Positions 17,082 to 25,513 of a stretch of 64,000 nucleotides of DNA are shown here, piece by piece. The position numbers and the translations under genes are program-made. Each line of letters begins with the position of its first letter. Within the stretch, counting starts at the first letter, position 1. This DNA comes from Phaeobacter sp. B1627 (GTDB lineage: Bacteria > Pseudomonadota > Alphaproteobacteria > Rhodobacterales > Rhodobacteraceae): NCBI RefSeq assembly GCF_006265095.1, contig NZ_VCNK01000023.1, positions 1 to 64,000 on the forward strand, written 5' to 3'. Below the pieces are notes generated by a model that was not told where the DNA came from, ran no database searches, and saw only the letters and a list, made by a program, of their open reading frames with translations.

Positions 17082-17831
17082 TTAGTCCTCGCCGTGCTCC
17101 TTCCAACGGACCATCTGTCGCATGATGCCGTGCAGCATTTGCACATCGGCCCGGGTCAACGTCATCCGGCTCCATAGATTGCGGAATACGGTCTTCATGC
17201 CGGGTGCTTTTTCGGGGGGAAAGAAATATCCCGCATCGGTCAGGCGCTCTTCGTAATGCCGGACGAGGGCTTCGATCTCCTGCCCCGTGGCCCATTCCGA
17301 CTTGCCGAGCTCAAAGGTTTCCTCAGCAACGGTCTGGGTTTGGCGGCGCCACTCGTATCCGACCAGCAACACGCATTGTGCGAGGTTGAGCGACGCAAAT
17401 TCGGGGTTGACGGGAACGGTGATGATCGCATTGGCGCGGGCAACGTCGTCATTTTCCAACCCCGAACGCTCAGGCCCGAACAGGACTGCGACTTTCTCCC
17501 CTTGTGCAATGAGTTGCGCGGCTTTCTTCATGGCGCCTTCGGGGCTGAAAACCGGTTTGGTCAGCTCGCGCGGACGCGCCGTGGTGGCAAAAACATAGGT
17601 ACAGTCCGCAAGCGCCTCCGGCAGGTCCTCGGCAAGCTGCGCCTCGTCCAGAAGCCGTCCGGCGCCGGACGCCATGGCAACCGCGTTTGGATTGGGCCAC
17701 CCATCACGCGGTGCAACGATCTGCATCCGATCCAGGCCGAAATTCCACATCGCGCGCGCCGCAGCACCGATATTCTCGCCCATTTGGGGACGAACAAGCA
17801 CAAAGTGAGGTTGTGGGGTGTCAGTTGGCAT
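17082..17831 (-). CDS. trmJ: tRNA (cytidine/uridine-32-2'-O)-methyltransferase TrmJ
   Basis: The 249-residue SPOUT-class methyltransferase shows LVRPQMGENIGAAARAMWNFGL near its start, VLFGPERSGLENDD (motif 2), and VPVNPEFASLNLAQCVLLVGYEW (motif 3, the knot). TrmJ methylates the ribose of residue 32 in the tRNA anticodon loop. The start at 17831 has GGAG six bases upstream; the longer frame adds an unrelated leader. It faces the ThiE-like gene across 154 bp. Confidence 0.9.
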   Translation of the reverse strand: MPTDTPQPHFVLVRPQMGENIGAAARAMWNFGLDRMQIVAPRDGWPNPNAVAMASGAGRLLDEAQLAEDLPEALADCTYVFATTARPRELTKPVFSPEGAMKKAAQLIAQGEKVAVLFGPERSGLENDDVARANAIITVPVNPEFASLNLAQCVLLVGYEWRRQTQTVAEETFELGKSEWATGQEIEALVRHYEERLTDAGYFFPPEKAPGMKTVFRNLWSRMTLTRADVQMLHGIMRQMVRWKEHGED

Positions 17832-17985
17832 GGGAAACTCCGGAAAAACCGCATTTGCCTTACTGGTTGCGCCCGCATGGGGCAAGCCTCGGGTGACATA
17901 TTATCGCCACTATCCGCCCGTGATCCTTGCGTTGAGCGGGATTTCCGGTAAATACCCGCCAATCATGCCAACAGGAGCCCCGCCA

Positions 17986-18618
17986 ATGGACAGCCCAGAG
18001 CAGACACCGGAGCAGCCGCAGATCTACCTTGTCACGCCCCCAAGCTTTGAACTGGGGCAATTCCCCGGGCAACTGGCGCGCGTTCTGGACAAGATTGAGG
18101 TCGCCTGCGTCCGTTTGGATCTGGTCAGCCGTGACGAAGACACGCTCAGCCGAGCCGCAGACGCTTTGCGCGAAGTGACGCATTCCCGAGATATCGCACT
18201 GGTGATCTCAGACCATCTGATTTTGGCGGAACGGCTTGGCTTGGACGGGGTTCACCTCACCGAAGCGTCCAAATCGGTGCGTACTGCGCGAAAAGCGCTG
18301 GGGCCGGACGCAATCGTCGGCTGTTTTTGTGGCGCCTCCCGTCACGAAGGCATTTCCGCAGGAGAGGCCGGTGCAGACTACGTATGCTTCGGCCCGGTCG
18401 GCGCATCTGGTCTGGGTGACGGCGCCACCGCCGAACCGGAGCTGTTTCAGTGGTGGTCAGAGATGATCGAAGTTCCGATCGTTGCAGAAGGCGGGCTCAC
18501 ACAGGACACCATGCGCTCTCTTGCCCCCTTTACGGACTTTTTCGCAGTTGGCGAGGAGATCTGGCGCGAAGATGATCCTGTCGCGGCCCTGAAATCACTT
18601 CAACTTGCAATGGTTTGA
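17986..18618 (+). CDS. ThiE/TenI-like protein, degenerate active site
   Basis: The 210-residue TIM barrel follows the thiamine-phosphate synthase pattern: IYLVTPP at the start, DGVHLTEAS in the middle, GADYVCFGPV, and a glycine phosphate loop VAEGGLT. Several residues expected in a working ThiE are changed: the LRxK strand reads VRLDL, the IND motif reads ISDH, and the TxTK pyrophosphate-binding segment after FGPV is replaced by GASGLGDG. It may therefore be a TenI-like or other regulatory relative rather than the enzyme. The start at 17986 is preferred from AGGAG 11 bases upstream. No thi gene is adjacent. Confidence 0.65.
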   Translation: MDSPEQTPEQPQIYLVTPPSFELGQFPGQLARVLDKIEVACVRLDLVSRDEDTLSRAADALREVTHSRDIALVISDHLILAERLGLDGVHLTEASKSVRTARKALGPDAIVGCFCGASRHEGISAGEAGADYVCFGPVGASGLGDGATAEPELFQWWSEMIEVPIVAEGGLTQDTMRSLAPFTDFFAVGEEIWREDDPVAALKSLQLAMV

Positions 18619-18677
18619 TTTCCTTTGACTTTTGAGATGGGCGCGGTGAAAGATGCTGTGCCTATCATGATCTCTGG

Positions 18678-19835
18678 TCAAAGGAATGCTCTTTCCACAA
18701 ACCAATAGGCACCGATCAGCGCAATGGTCGCAGACGCGGGAATAGCCACTCTGCCACGGTATTTGGGATGGTTTCCGAACCAGTATCCCAACGCGACATA
18801 GGCAATGGCGATCACCGTGAGCTGCCCCAGCTCAACTCCGACATTGAAACCGAGAAGCGCAGGGATAAACTGAGCCACCGGGAGGCCGAAGTCACCGAGC
18901 ACCGAAGCAAAGCCCAGGCCATGTAGCAACCCAAAACCGAATACCACCACTGGCCGCCAGGGGTGCAACTTTCGAACGAATATATTCTCCAATGCAATCA
19001 ACGTGATGGATGCCGCAATTAAAGGCTCTACAATCGTTGGAGCGACCTGGATCCACCCCAGCGTTGCCAGACCCAGGGTGAGTGTATGCGCCAGGGTAAA
19101 GGCGCTGACCTGCCACAGCAACGGCCGCAGTCGCAGGCTGAAGAAGAACAAGCCGAGGACAAAGAGGATATGGTCCAACCCCTGCGGCAGGATATGGTCA
19201 AACCCCACCGGGATATAACGGACAAAGGCCTCCCACCCCGTCAATTGAGCGCCCCCCGTGATCGCAATCGGAGGCGTGGTTTCCCCGCTCAGCAGATAGC
19301 CTGTGTAGGGATTTTCCACATCATGCTGGCGCAGCACCAGCCCGCCAGCCCCTTCGGGCCAGCTGAGTGTCAAATGCTGCGCGCGCTCTGGGAGGTCAGC
19401 GGAGACAAGCAGAATGGTCGCCCGCGGGATCTCTGGGTCTCCGACCGGCTCCAACTCAAGATCCTGCAGCCGCAGCGGCAGACTGTCCTTGGCCTCGATC
19501 CTCACTGACGGCAGCCAGTCCGCAGCGAAATTACGTGCAATCGGCTGCAAATCCTCGGGCGCCAGCAGCCGAAGCTCCCGGTAGGTCTCCGCTTGCTCGG
19601 CGCTGTCGGTGTTCACAACTGCGTCAAGATCCATCCCCGCTGCGAATGCCTCTAGGTTCATGCGAATCCGCATGGCAATCTGGGCGTCAATCACCCGAAA
19701 GTCGATGATGGTGGGTGTGAGTTCATGCCCCTGAGCGCCAGAGATACCGAAGCCGAAAGGGGCGACAAAAAAAGCCATCGCGAAAACGCGAAAAACGGCG
19801 CAGAGCCGCCTGAAGGAAAATAGAAAAAACCGCAT
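18678..19835 (-). CDS. HupE/UreJ-family membrane protein
   Basis: The 385-residue protein has an N-terminal signal or anchor segment, a periplasmic domain (about residues 35-200, beginning HELTPTIIDFRV), and a C-terminal block of six or seven helices with GLDHILFVLGLFF, FTLAHTLTLG and GFGLLHGLGFA. These His-containing helices mark the HupE/UreJ_2 family, thought to move nickel or cobalt. The start at 19835 has GAAGGG six bases ahead. Its ATG shares two bases with the start of the divergent DUF4198 gene. The pairing supports a joint role in metal uptake, which is inference. Confidence 0.75.
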   Translation of the reverse strand: MRFFLFSFRRLCAVFRVFAMAFFVAPFGFGISGAQGHELTPTIIDFRVIDAQIAMRIRMNLEAFAAGMDLDAVVNTDSAEQAETYRELRLLAPEDLQPIARNFAADWLPSVRIEAKDSLPLRLQDLELEPVGDPEIPRATILLVSADLPERAQHLTLSWPEGAGGLVLRQHDVENPYTGYLLSGETTPPIAITGGAQLTGWEAFVRYIPVGFDHILPQGLDHILFVLGLFFFSLRLRPLLWQVSAFTLAHTLTLGLATLGWIQVAPTIVEPLIAASITLIALENIFVRKLHPWRPVVVFGFGLLHGLGFASVLGDFGLPVAQFIPALLGFNVGVELGQLTVIAIAYVALGYWFGNHPKYRGRVAIPASATIALIGAYWFVERAFL

Positions 19836-20634
19836 GAATACCCTTCGCATCCTCTTCTCTTTCGCATCCATCATCATGGCGTTACCGGCTCTGGCCCATG
19901 AGTTCTGGATTGACGCGGCACCTTATGCCTTTCCCCCCAACAGTTCAGTGACAGCCGAATTGCGCAATGGCCAAATGTTCTCCGGGATGAAACTTCCGTA
20001 CATTCCCAATAGCACTGCGCGCTTTGATGTGCATCACGCAGGAGAAACCTTCAATTATTCCGGGCGGATCGGGGACTTTCCTGCCTTTCAGAGCGACGGG
20101 TTTACAGATGGTTTGGTGACGGTCGTACATGAGACGATGCCCAGTACCATCACCTATACCACGTTGGAGAAGTTTCGACGGTTCGTTCAGGAAAAAGGAC
20201 GGCCCGATATCCTGGATCGGCACCGCGAACTCGGCCTGCCCGTCGAGACTTTCAAGGAGAATTATACCCGCCACGCCAAGGCCCTCATCGCCGTCGGAAG
20301 CGGCGCCGGCGCGGATGTCACGCTTGGCATGAAGACGGAGTTCACCGCAATTTCAAACCCGTATGATCAAAACTTCACAGGCGTGATGACAGTGGAATTG
20401 CGATTGGACGGTATTCTCCAGACGCATGCGCCCGTATCGGTGTTCGACAAGAACGATCAGGGCCATGTCAGCCACACGCTGCACCGTACCGATGACCAAG
20501 GGCAGGTTCACATCGACCTGAGCCCCGGCCACCAGTACCTGCTAGATTCAGTGGCATTCTCACCTGCGCCCGACGGTTCCGAAGCCCTCTGGGAGACCTA
20601 CTGGGCCGCCCTGACCTTTGCTGCTCCGGAATAG
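19834..20634 (+). CDS. DUF4198 periplasmic protein, possible metal-uptake accessory
   Basis: The 266-residue product has a clear signal peptide (hydrophobic residues 4-18, cut near ALA-HEFWIDA). The mature protein begins HEFW, as is typical of DUF4198/NikM-like periplasmic proteins, whose N-terminal His may bind metal. The rest is beta-rich with FRRFVQEKG and a C-terminal LSPGHQYLLDSVAF that resembles the family's ending. It is divergent from the HupE-like gene with overlapping start codons, and AAGGAAAA lies about 12 bases upstream. PfkB follows after 37 bp on the same strand. Confidence 0.7.
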   Translation: MNTLRILFSFASIIMALPALAHEFWIDAAPYAFPPNSSVTAELRNGQMFSGMKLPYIPNSTARFDVHHAGETFNYSGRIGDFPAFQSDGFTDGLVTVVHETMPSTITYTTLEKFRRFVQEKGRPDILDRHRELGLPVETFKENYTRHAKALIAVGSGAGADVTLGMKTEFTAISNPYDQNFTGVMTVELRLDGILQTHAPVSVFDKNDQGHVSHTLHRTDDQGQVHIDLSPGHQYLLDSVAFSPAPDGSEALWETYWAALTFAAPE

Positions 20635-20671
20635 GCTTGCGGGGCCGCGCGAAAGGCGGCAAGAGGACGAC

Positions 20672-21580
20672 ATGACACAGCCTGCTTCCCGCTCCACCCC
20701 CGATATCCTCTGCGTTGGTTCCGTCCTTTGGGACATTATCGGCCGCTGCACCTCAGATATGCAGCACGGCGCTGACATGCCGGGGCGGATTACGCGGCTG
20801 CCCGGGGGCGTGGCGATGAATATTGCCATGACGCTGGCCCGCTTCGGGATGAAGCCCGCGGTATTGAGTGCTGTTGGCAGGGATGCCGAAGGCGATGAAC
20901 TGGTTCTGGCCTGCGGCCATCTCGGCCTGATCACGGATCATCTCTACAGGTCCGAGGATCTGCCCACCGATCGCTACATGGCCGTCGAGGGCGCAAATGG
21001 TCTGACAGCGGCGATTGCCGATGCGCATTCTCTCGAAGCGGCCGGAGACAAAATCCTGCGTCCCTTGGTCACCGGTCCCCTCGGAACCAATGAAGCCCCC
21101 TTCGAGGGTCCCATCGCGCTGGACGGCAACCTGAAGCTGGCGCTTCTCGATGAAATTGCCACCCATCCGGCCTTTTCCCGCGCCGACTTGCGCGTGGCGC
21201 CAGCCTCCCCTGGCAAGGCGGAACGACTGCGTCCTTTCCTGAGCCATGCGCGGGGAACGCTCTATGTGAACCTCGAAGAGGCAGGTCTGCTCTGTCAGGA
21301 TGTGTTCGACGAAAGCGCCGCCGCGGCCGAGGCCTTGCTGGCCCGAGGCGCGGCCCGCGTTCTTGTGACAGACGGCGGGAAATCCGCAACCGAAGCAGAT
21401 GCAAGCGGTGCATGCACCCAAGTGCCTCCCCGGGTCACCGTGGCGCGGGTGACGGGCGCTGGCGACACTTTCATGGCAGCCCATATCGCAGCAGAAGCCA
21501 GAGGCGAGGACCGCGAACACGCGCTCGCCTCTGCGCTGCGCGCTGCCGCAACTTACGTATCCGGAGAACCACCCCTGTGA
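20672..21580 (+). CDS. PfkB-family kinase, probable pseudouridine kinase
   Basis: This 302-residue ribokinase-fold enzyme has the N-terminal LPGGVAMNIAMTLARFG substrate loop and the C-terminal TGAGDTF anion hole with catalytic Asp265. It overlaps psuG by GTGA, so it very probably phosphorylates pseudouridine to the 5'-phosphate that PsuG then splits. The start at 20672 follows AAGAGGACG; the longer frame runs back into the previous gene. The kinase assignment to pseudouridine is inferred from the neighbour. Confidence 0.8.
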   Translation: MTQPASRSTPDILCVGSVLWDIIGRCTSDMQHGADMPGRITRLPGGVAMNIAMTLARFGMKPAVLSAVGRDAEGDELVLACGHLGLITDHLYRSEDLPTDRYMAVEGANGLTAAIADAHSLEAAGDKILRPLVTGPLGTNEAPFEGPIALDGNLKLALLDEIATHPAFSRADLRVAPASPGKAERLRPFLSHARGTLYVNLEEAGLLCQDVFDESAAAAEALLARGAARVLVTDGGKSATEADASGACTQVPPRVTVARVTGAGDTFMAAHIAAEARGEDREHALASALRAAATYVSGEPPL

Positions 21581-22485
21581 TTGACATCCTCTATTCCGCC
21601 GAAGTCGCATCTGCCCGCAGCCAGGGCAAGCCTGTCGTGGCTTTGGAAAGCACCATCATCACCCATGGTATGCCCTATCCCCAGAACGTCGAGGTTGCGG
21701 CGCAGGTAGAGGACGATATCCGCGCCGCCGGGGCGACGCCTGCCACTATGGCGGTCATCGGCGGCAAGCTTCATGTTGGCCTCGAAGCCGACACCCTGCA
21801 GGATCTGGGCAAGGCAGAAGGCGTGGCAAAGCTGTCGCGGGCGGATTTCGCCGCCTGTATCGCGACCGGAGGCACCGGCGCGACGACGGTTGCCGCAACC
21901 ATGATCGCAGCCCGGCTGGCCGGTATTCAGGTCTTCGCGACCGGCGGTATCGGTGGCGTTCACAAAGGAGCCGAGAGCAGCTTTGACATTTCTGCAGATC
22001 TGCTTGAGTTGGCACAGACGCCGGTCACGGTCGTCGCCGCCGGCGCCAAGGCGATCCTCGACGTGCCGAAGACCCTGGAAGTGCTTGAAACGCAAGGGGT
22101 GCCGGTGATCGCATATGGTCAGGACAGCTTTCCTGCCTTCTGGTCGGCCACCTCGGATCTGATGGCGCCGCTGCGGATGGATACGGCCGCAAGGATCGCG
22201 CAGGCTCATATGCTGCGTCGTCAGATGGATATTCCGGGTGGCCAGCTTGTGGCGAACCCAATTCCCGAGGATGAGCAGATTGCAGCAGAGATTCTGGCAC
22301 CGATCATTGCCCAGGCACAAAGCGAGGCAGACGCACGGGGCATTTCAGGCAAAGAGGTTACGCCCTTCCTGTTGCAGCGTATTTTTGAACTGACGGACGG
22401 GCAGTCCCTGATCGCCAATATCGCACTGGTTCGCAACAACGCCCGCCTCGCGGCCGAGATCGCCAAAGAATTGGCCGCTCTTTGA
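21577..22485 (+). CDS. psuG: Pseudouridine-5'-phosphate glycosidase
   Basis: The 302-residue product begins with GTG overlapping the kinase stop and shows the PsuG signatures VALESTIITHGMPYPQN near residue 22, CIATGGTGATTVAATM, FATGGIGGVHKGAESSFDIS, and PIPEDEQI. The enzyme cleaves the C-C glycosidic bond of pseudouridine 5'-phosphate to uracil and ribose 5-phosphate. With the kinase it forms a two-step pathway that recycles pseudouridine from RNA. No transporter is adjacent. Confidence 0.93.
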   Translation: MIDILYSAEVASARSQGKPVVALESTIITHGMPYPQNVEVAAQVEDDIRAAGATPATMAVIGGKLHVGLEADTLQDLGKAEGVAKLSRADFAACIATGGTGATTVAATMIAARLAGIQVFATGGIGGVHKGAESSFDISADLLELAQTPVTVVAAGAKAILDVPKTLEVLETQGVPVIAYGQDSFPAFWSATSDLMAPLRMDTAARIAQAHMLRRQMDIPGGQLVANPIPEDEQIAAEILAPIIAQAQSEADARGISGKEVTPFLLQRIFELTDGQSLIANIALVRNNARLAAEIAKELAAL

Positions 22486-22571
22486 GACAATCTTAGTAAT
22501 GATCCCGCAAATCCATTGTGGCGGGAGACATCAGTACATACCTTGCACCCGACCCAATCAGACAGCAGAAT

Positions 22572-23270
22572 ATGAACACACCCTTTGATGACCCTCTTGT
22601 GCCAGCACGCCGCCCCGGGCTTTTTGCCCGCCTAAGATCGTCTTTTTTGACCGGCATCGTGGTGATCGCGCCGGTGGGCCTGACGATCTGGCTGCTCTGG
22701 ACCGTGATGGGTTGGATCGATGGTGTCGTGTTGCCTTTGGTGCCCCACACCATCCAGCCGGAACAATATATCGGCATCAATCTGCGCGGCGTCGGCCTGA
22801 TTATTTTCCTTCTGTTCACGATCATCGTGGGATGGATTGCAAAAGGCATCATTGGCCGGTCCCTGATTGGGTATGGTGAACGGCTAGTGGACCGGATGCC
22901 CGTCGTTCGCTCCATCTATTCCGGTATCAAGCAGATCTCCGAGACGGTATTCGCACAATCAGAACGCAGTTTTGAAACCGCGTGCCTGGTACAATACCCA
23001 CGTCGTGGCATTTGGGCGATCGGTTTCATATCAACCGTTGCCAAGGGCGAGATCGTCAATCACGCGGAAACCAGTGGCCGCCTGATCAGCGTCTTCGTGC
23101 CCACGACGCCAAACCCGACATCTGGGTTCTTGCTGTATTTTCCCGAAGAAGACGTTGTGGAGCTGGATATGAGCGTCGAAGACGCCGCAAAACTGGTCAT
23201 TTCCGCCGGGCTCGTCTACCCGAATGGCAAAGACCCGACGGTGGCCCTCGACGACAAGAAGGCGAAGTAA
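22572..23270 (+). CDS. DUF502 membrane protein
   Basis: The 232-residue protein has two hydrophobic helices (about residues 20-50 and 68-92) and the DUF502 pattern: RLRSSFLTGIVVIAPVGLTIWLL, GYGERLVDRMPVVRSIYSGIKQI, VFVPTTPNPTSGFLLYFPEEDV, and a short C-terminal soluble region. The family's function is unknown; plant relatives are Golgi/ER-linked LCV proteins. The ribosome site at this start is weak; an in-frame start 18 codons earlier cannot be excluded. It lies 86 bp after psuG on the same strand. Confidence 0.8.
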   Translation: MNTPFDDPLVPARRPGLFARLRSSFLTGIVVIAPVGLTIWLLWTVMGWIDGVVLPLVPHTIQPEQYIGINLRGVGLIIFLLFTIIVGWIAKGIIGRSLIGYGERLVDRMPVVRSIYSGIKQISETVFAQSERSFETACLVQYPRRGIWAIGFISTVAKGEIVNHAETSGRLISVFVPTTPNPTSGFLLYFPEEDVVELDMSVEDAAKLVISAGLVYPNGKDPTVALDDKKAK

Positions 23271-23283
23271 CCGATCCTGATGT

Positions 23284-24312
23284 TCAGCTGAACATGGCTG
23301 CCAGATCGGCGGTCTGGTTCACCCCAAGATCGCCGTGGTGACGGTCCAGGAACGTATCGGCGGCCTCGCGGCCCGCATCCTTGAGCATATGCAAAACCTC
23401 CGGGATCGGGATCAGTTTCGTGGTCACGGACAGCCGCGTCATCAGCGCGTCATCTGCAATCATGTGAACAAGCGCCCGTTTCATGCGCCCCTGCTCCAGA
23501 GCGCCCTCCGCCAACAGCCGTTGCACAAAGGAAATCGCCCGGAGCTCGCGCAACAGCGACGAATTGAAGCTGATCTCATTCACCCGGTTCTGGATGTCAT
23601 GGGCTGTTTTCGGCACGTCGTCCCGCACCAGCGGATTGATGTTCACCACGATCAGATCATCCGGCAAATCACTGCGAAACAACGGGAACAAGGCCGGATT
23701 CCCGGTGTAGCCTCCGTCCCAATAGGCCTCCCGTGCGCCCGTTTCGGGATCAGGGATCTCTATGGCTTGAAAGAGATTGGGCAGGCAGGCGGAGGCGAGG
23801 ATGGCGTCGGTGGAAACATCCGTTCCCGAGAATACCCGCACTTTGCCAGTCTGCACGGATGTTGCGCAAATATACAGCTCCGGACCGGTGTCGGCGCAAA
23901 CCTCGTCAAAATCAAACCGATCAACCACCTGTCGCAGCGGGTTTCGGTAAAACGGTCCATAGGAATAGGGCGAGATCGCCTGGCTCATCGCTTCCAGCGG
24001 TGAGAACGGGGCGGCCATTTTCAGGACATGCAGCAGTGGCCCGGCATCGAAGCCCGCAATCCAGTTTGCCATGCGCAAATCACCGACAGCCCCCATCTGC
24101 GCCCAGAGCGTGTCCAATGACTCTTTTGCTCCGGACCGGCCATCCCGCGCCATGCCCGCCTTGAAGGCCGCCCCGTTCAACGCGCCCGCCGACGTCCCCG
24201 TTATGGCTGCAATCTCAAGCGTCTCATCCTCCAGCAGACGGTCAAGCACACCCCAGGTAAAGGCTCCGTGCGCCCCGCCCCCTTGCAAGGCCAGATTTAC
24301 GCTCTTTACCAT
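23284..24312 (-). CDS. Patatin-like phospholipase/esterase
   Basis: The 342-residue serine hydrolase has the patatin oxyanion loop LALQGGGAHGAFTWG, nucleophile Ser41 in GTSAG, and the dyad Asp199 in DGG. It probably hydrolyses acyl esters of lipids or storage polymers in the cytoplasm. AGGAG lies nine bases before the ATG. It follows 3-hydroxybutyrate dehydrogenase by 63 bp on the same strand, a pairing that suggests a role in polyhydroxybutyrate or related lipid turnover; that is inference. Confidence 0.88.
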   Translation of the reverse strand: MVKSVNLALQGGGAHGAFTWGVLDRLLEDETLEIAAITGTSAGALNGAAFKAGMARDGRSGAKESLDTLWAQMGAVGDLRMANWIAGFDAGPLLHVLKMAAPFSPLEAMSQAISPYSYGPFYRNPLRQVVDRFDFDEVCADTGPELYICATSVQTGKVRVFSGTDVSTDAILASACLPNLFQAIEIPDPETGAREAYWDGGYTGNPALFPLFRSDLPDDLIVVNINPLVRDDVPKTAHDIQNRVNEISFNSSLLRELRAISFVQRLLAEGALEQGRMKRALVHMIADDALMTRLSVTTKLIPIPEVLHMLKDAGREAADTFLDRHHGDLGVNQTADLAAMFS

Positions 24313-24375
24313 TTGGTTTCTCCTGTCGGGGCTGACAAAGCCGGAGGATCCCGCCCTTGAAACTGACACATATGA

Positions 24376-25149
24376 TCAAAGAGCGGTCCAACCGCCATCG
24401 ACGCTGATAGTGGTTCCGGTAATCTGCGCCGCGGCATCGGAACACAGGAAATTCACCGTGCCTCCCAGTTGCTCTACCGTGGCAAATTCGCGGGACGGCT
24501 GGCGTTCCAGCATCACCTTCTTGATCACCTCGTCCCGCCCCATATTGTATTTTTCCATGGTATCCGGGATTTGCGCTTCGACCAGGGGGGTGAGAACATA
24601 GCCTGGGCAGACCGCGTTGCAGGTAATCGGCTCTTCTGCGGTTTCCAGCGCGACTGCTTTGGTCATGCCGACAATCCCGTGTTTTGCGGCAACATAAGCG
24701 GATTTGTATGGCGATGCGGTCAGCCCGTGAGCAGAGGCAATATTCACCACCCTGCCCCAACCTGCCGCGCGCATGATCGGCAGCGCGGCCGCCGTCGTAT
24801 GGAAGGCCGAGCTGAGGTTGATCGCAATGATTGCATCCCATTTGTCCGTCGGAAACTGATCGATCGGTGCAACATGCTGAATACCCGCATTGTTGACCAG
24901 GATGTCGCAGGCGCCCGCCTTTTCGATGAGGCCCCTGCATTCTTCCGCCTTGGACATGTCAGCTTGAATATAGCGGACCTCCACGCCGAATTCCTTTGCC
25001 ATCTCAGCGGCGATGGCGTGATCTTCATCGCGGTCCGTGAAGGAATTCAGCACAACACGCGCCCCCGCCCGCGCCAGCTCTCGGGCCACGCCAAGGCCGA
25101 TGCCAGAATTAGAGCCGGTCACAACTGCGGTTTTCCCTGAAATGGTCAT
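24376..25149 (-). CDS. bdhA: 3-hydroxybutyrate dehydrogenase
   Basis: The 257-residue short-chain dehydrogenase has TGSNSGIG (residues 11-18), NNAG (86-89), and the catalytic Ser139, Tyr152 and Lys156. The segments NNAGIQHVAPIDQFP and NAVCPGYVLTPLVE are typical of D-3-hydroxybutyrate dehydrogenase, which turns 3-hydroxybutyrate to acetoacetate with NAD. The start follows AGGG at a spacing of eight. A candidate small RNA or leader with its own terminator lies 175 bp upstream on the same strand. Confidence 0.88.
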   Translation of the reverse strand: MTISGKTAVVTGSNSGIGLGVARELARAGARVVLNSFTDRDEDHAIAAEMAKEFGVEVRYIQADMSKAEECRGLIEKAGACDILVNNAGIQHVAPIDQFPTDKWDAIIAINLSSAFHTTAAALPIMRAAGWGRVVNIASAHGLTASPYKSAYVAAKHGIVGMTKAVALETAEEPITCNAVCPGYVLTPLVEAQIPDTMEKYNMGRDEVIKKVMLERQPSREFATVEQLGGTVNFLCSDAAAQITGTTISVDGGWTAL

Positions 25150-25323
25150 CGATTTTTCCCTTCGGATACTGAGGTCGCGTGCTTGAGGCAGTTTTGCATG
25201 CTGCACCCGCAAAATAAACGTTCAATCGTGGGGAAAGTTCCGGTAGTGCGTGTCGTCGATCCGGAGCGGTTGGGGCGGAGCAGATGGCCCGGAGCACGCA
25301 ATAGTCCACCGTATCAAAACCGC

Positions 25324-25398
25324 AAAAAAAACGCCCGCACAAGGCGGGCGTCAGTTATTGAGGCAGGTTTCATACAGGCAAGAAACCTATCGAGCAGT
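25324..25398 (-). ncRNA. Candidate small RNA, or attenuated leader of bdhA
   Basis: On the minus strand a promoter-like pair is followed by two hairpins and a U run. The first hairpin is AGGTTTC/GAAACCT (25388-25382 with 25371-25365, loop of ten). The second is an eight-pair GC-rich stem GCGGGCGT/ACGCCCGC (25351-25344 with 25338-25331), then seven U (25330-25324). The predicted transcript is about 75 nt. No reading frame with a ribosome site fits within it. It could be an independent small RNA or the terminated leader of bdhA, which starts 175 bp further on. No known RNA family was recognised. Confidence 0.5.
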
Positions 25399-25404
25399 GA
25401 CTCC

Positions 25405-25433
25405 GTTATAAGCAATTTACGGCCTCTCTCCAA
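25405..25433 (-). promoter_or_regulatory. Sigma-70-like promoter of the candidate small RNA
   Basis: On the minus strand TTGGAG (25433-25428) and TATAAC (25410-25405) are separated by 17 bases. The -10 box matches the consensus at five of six positions and the -35 at three. A start about seven bases downstream would fall near 25398. Confidence 0.45.
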
Positions 25434-25513
25434 GCTAAAAGTTTGAATTGTCTGTTCCACACGGATAGCGTCAGGGCTTATGAAAATAAGGGCAGCGCAG
25501 GATTGTTCTCAAA

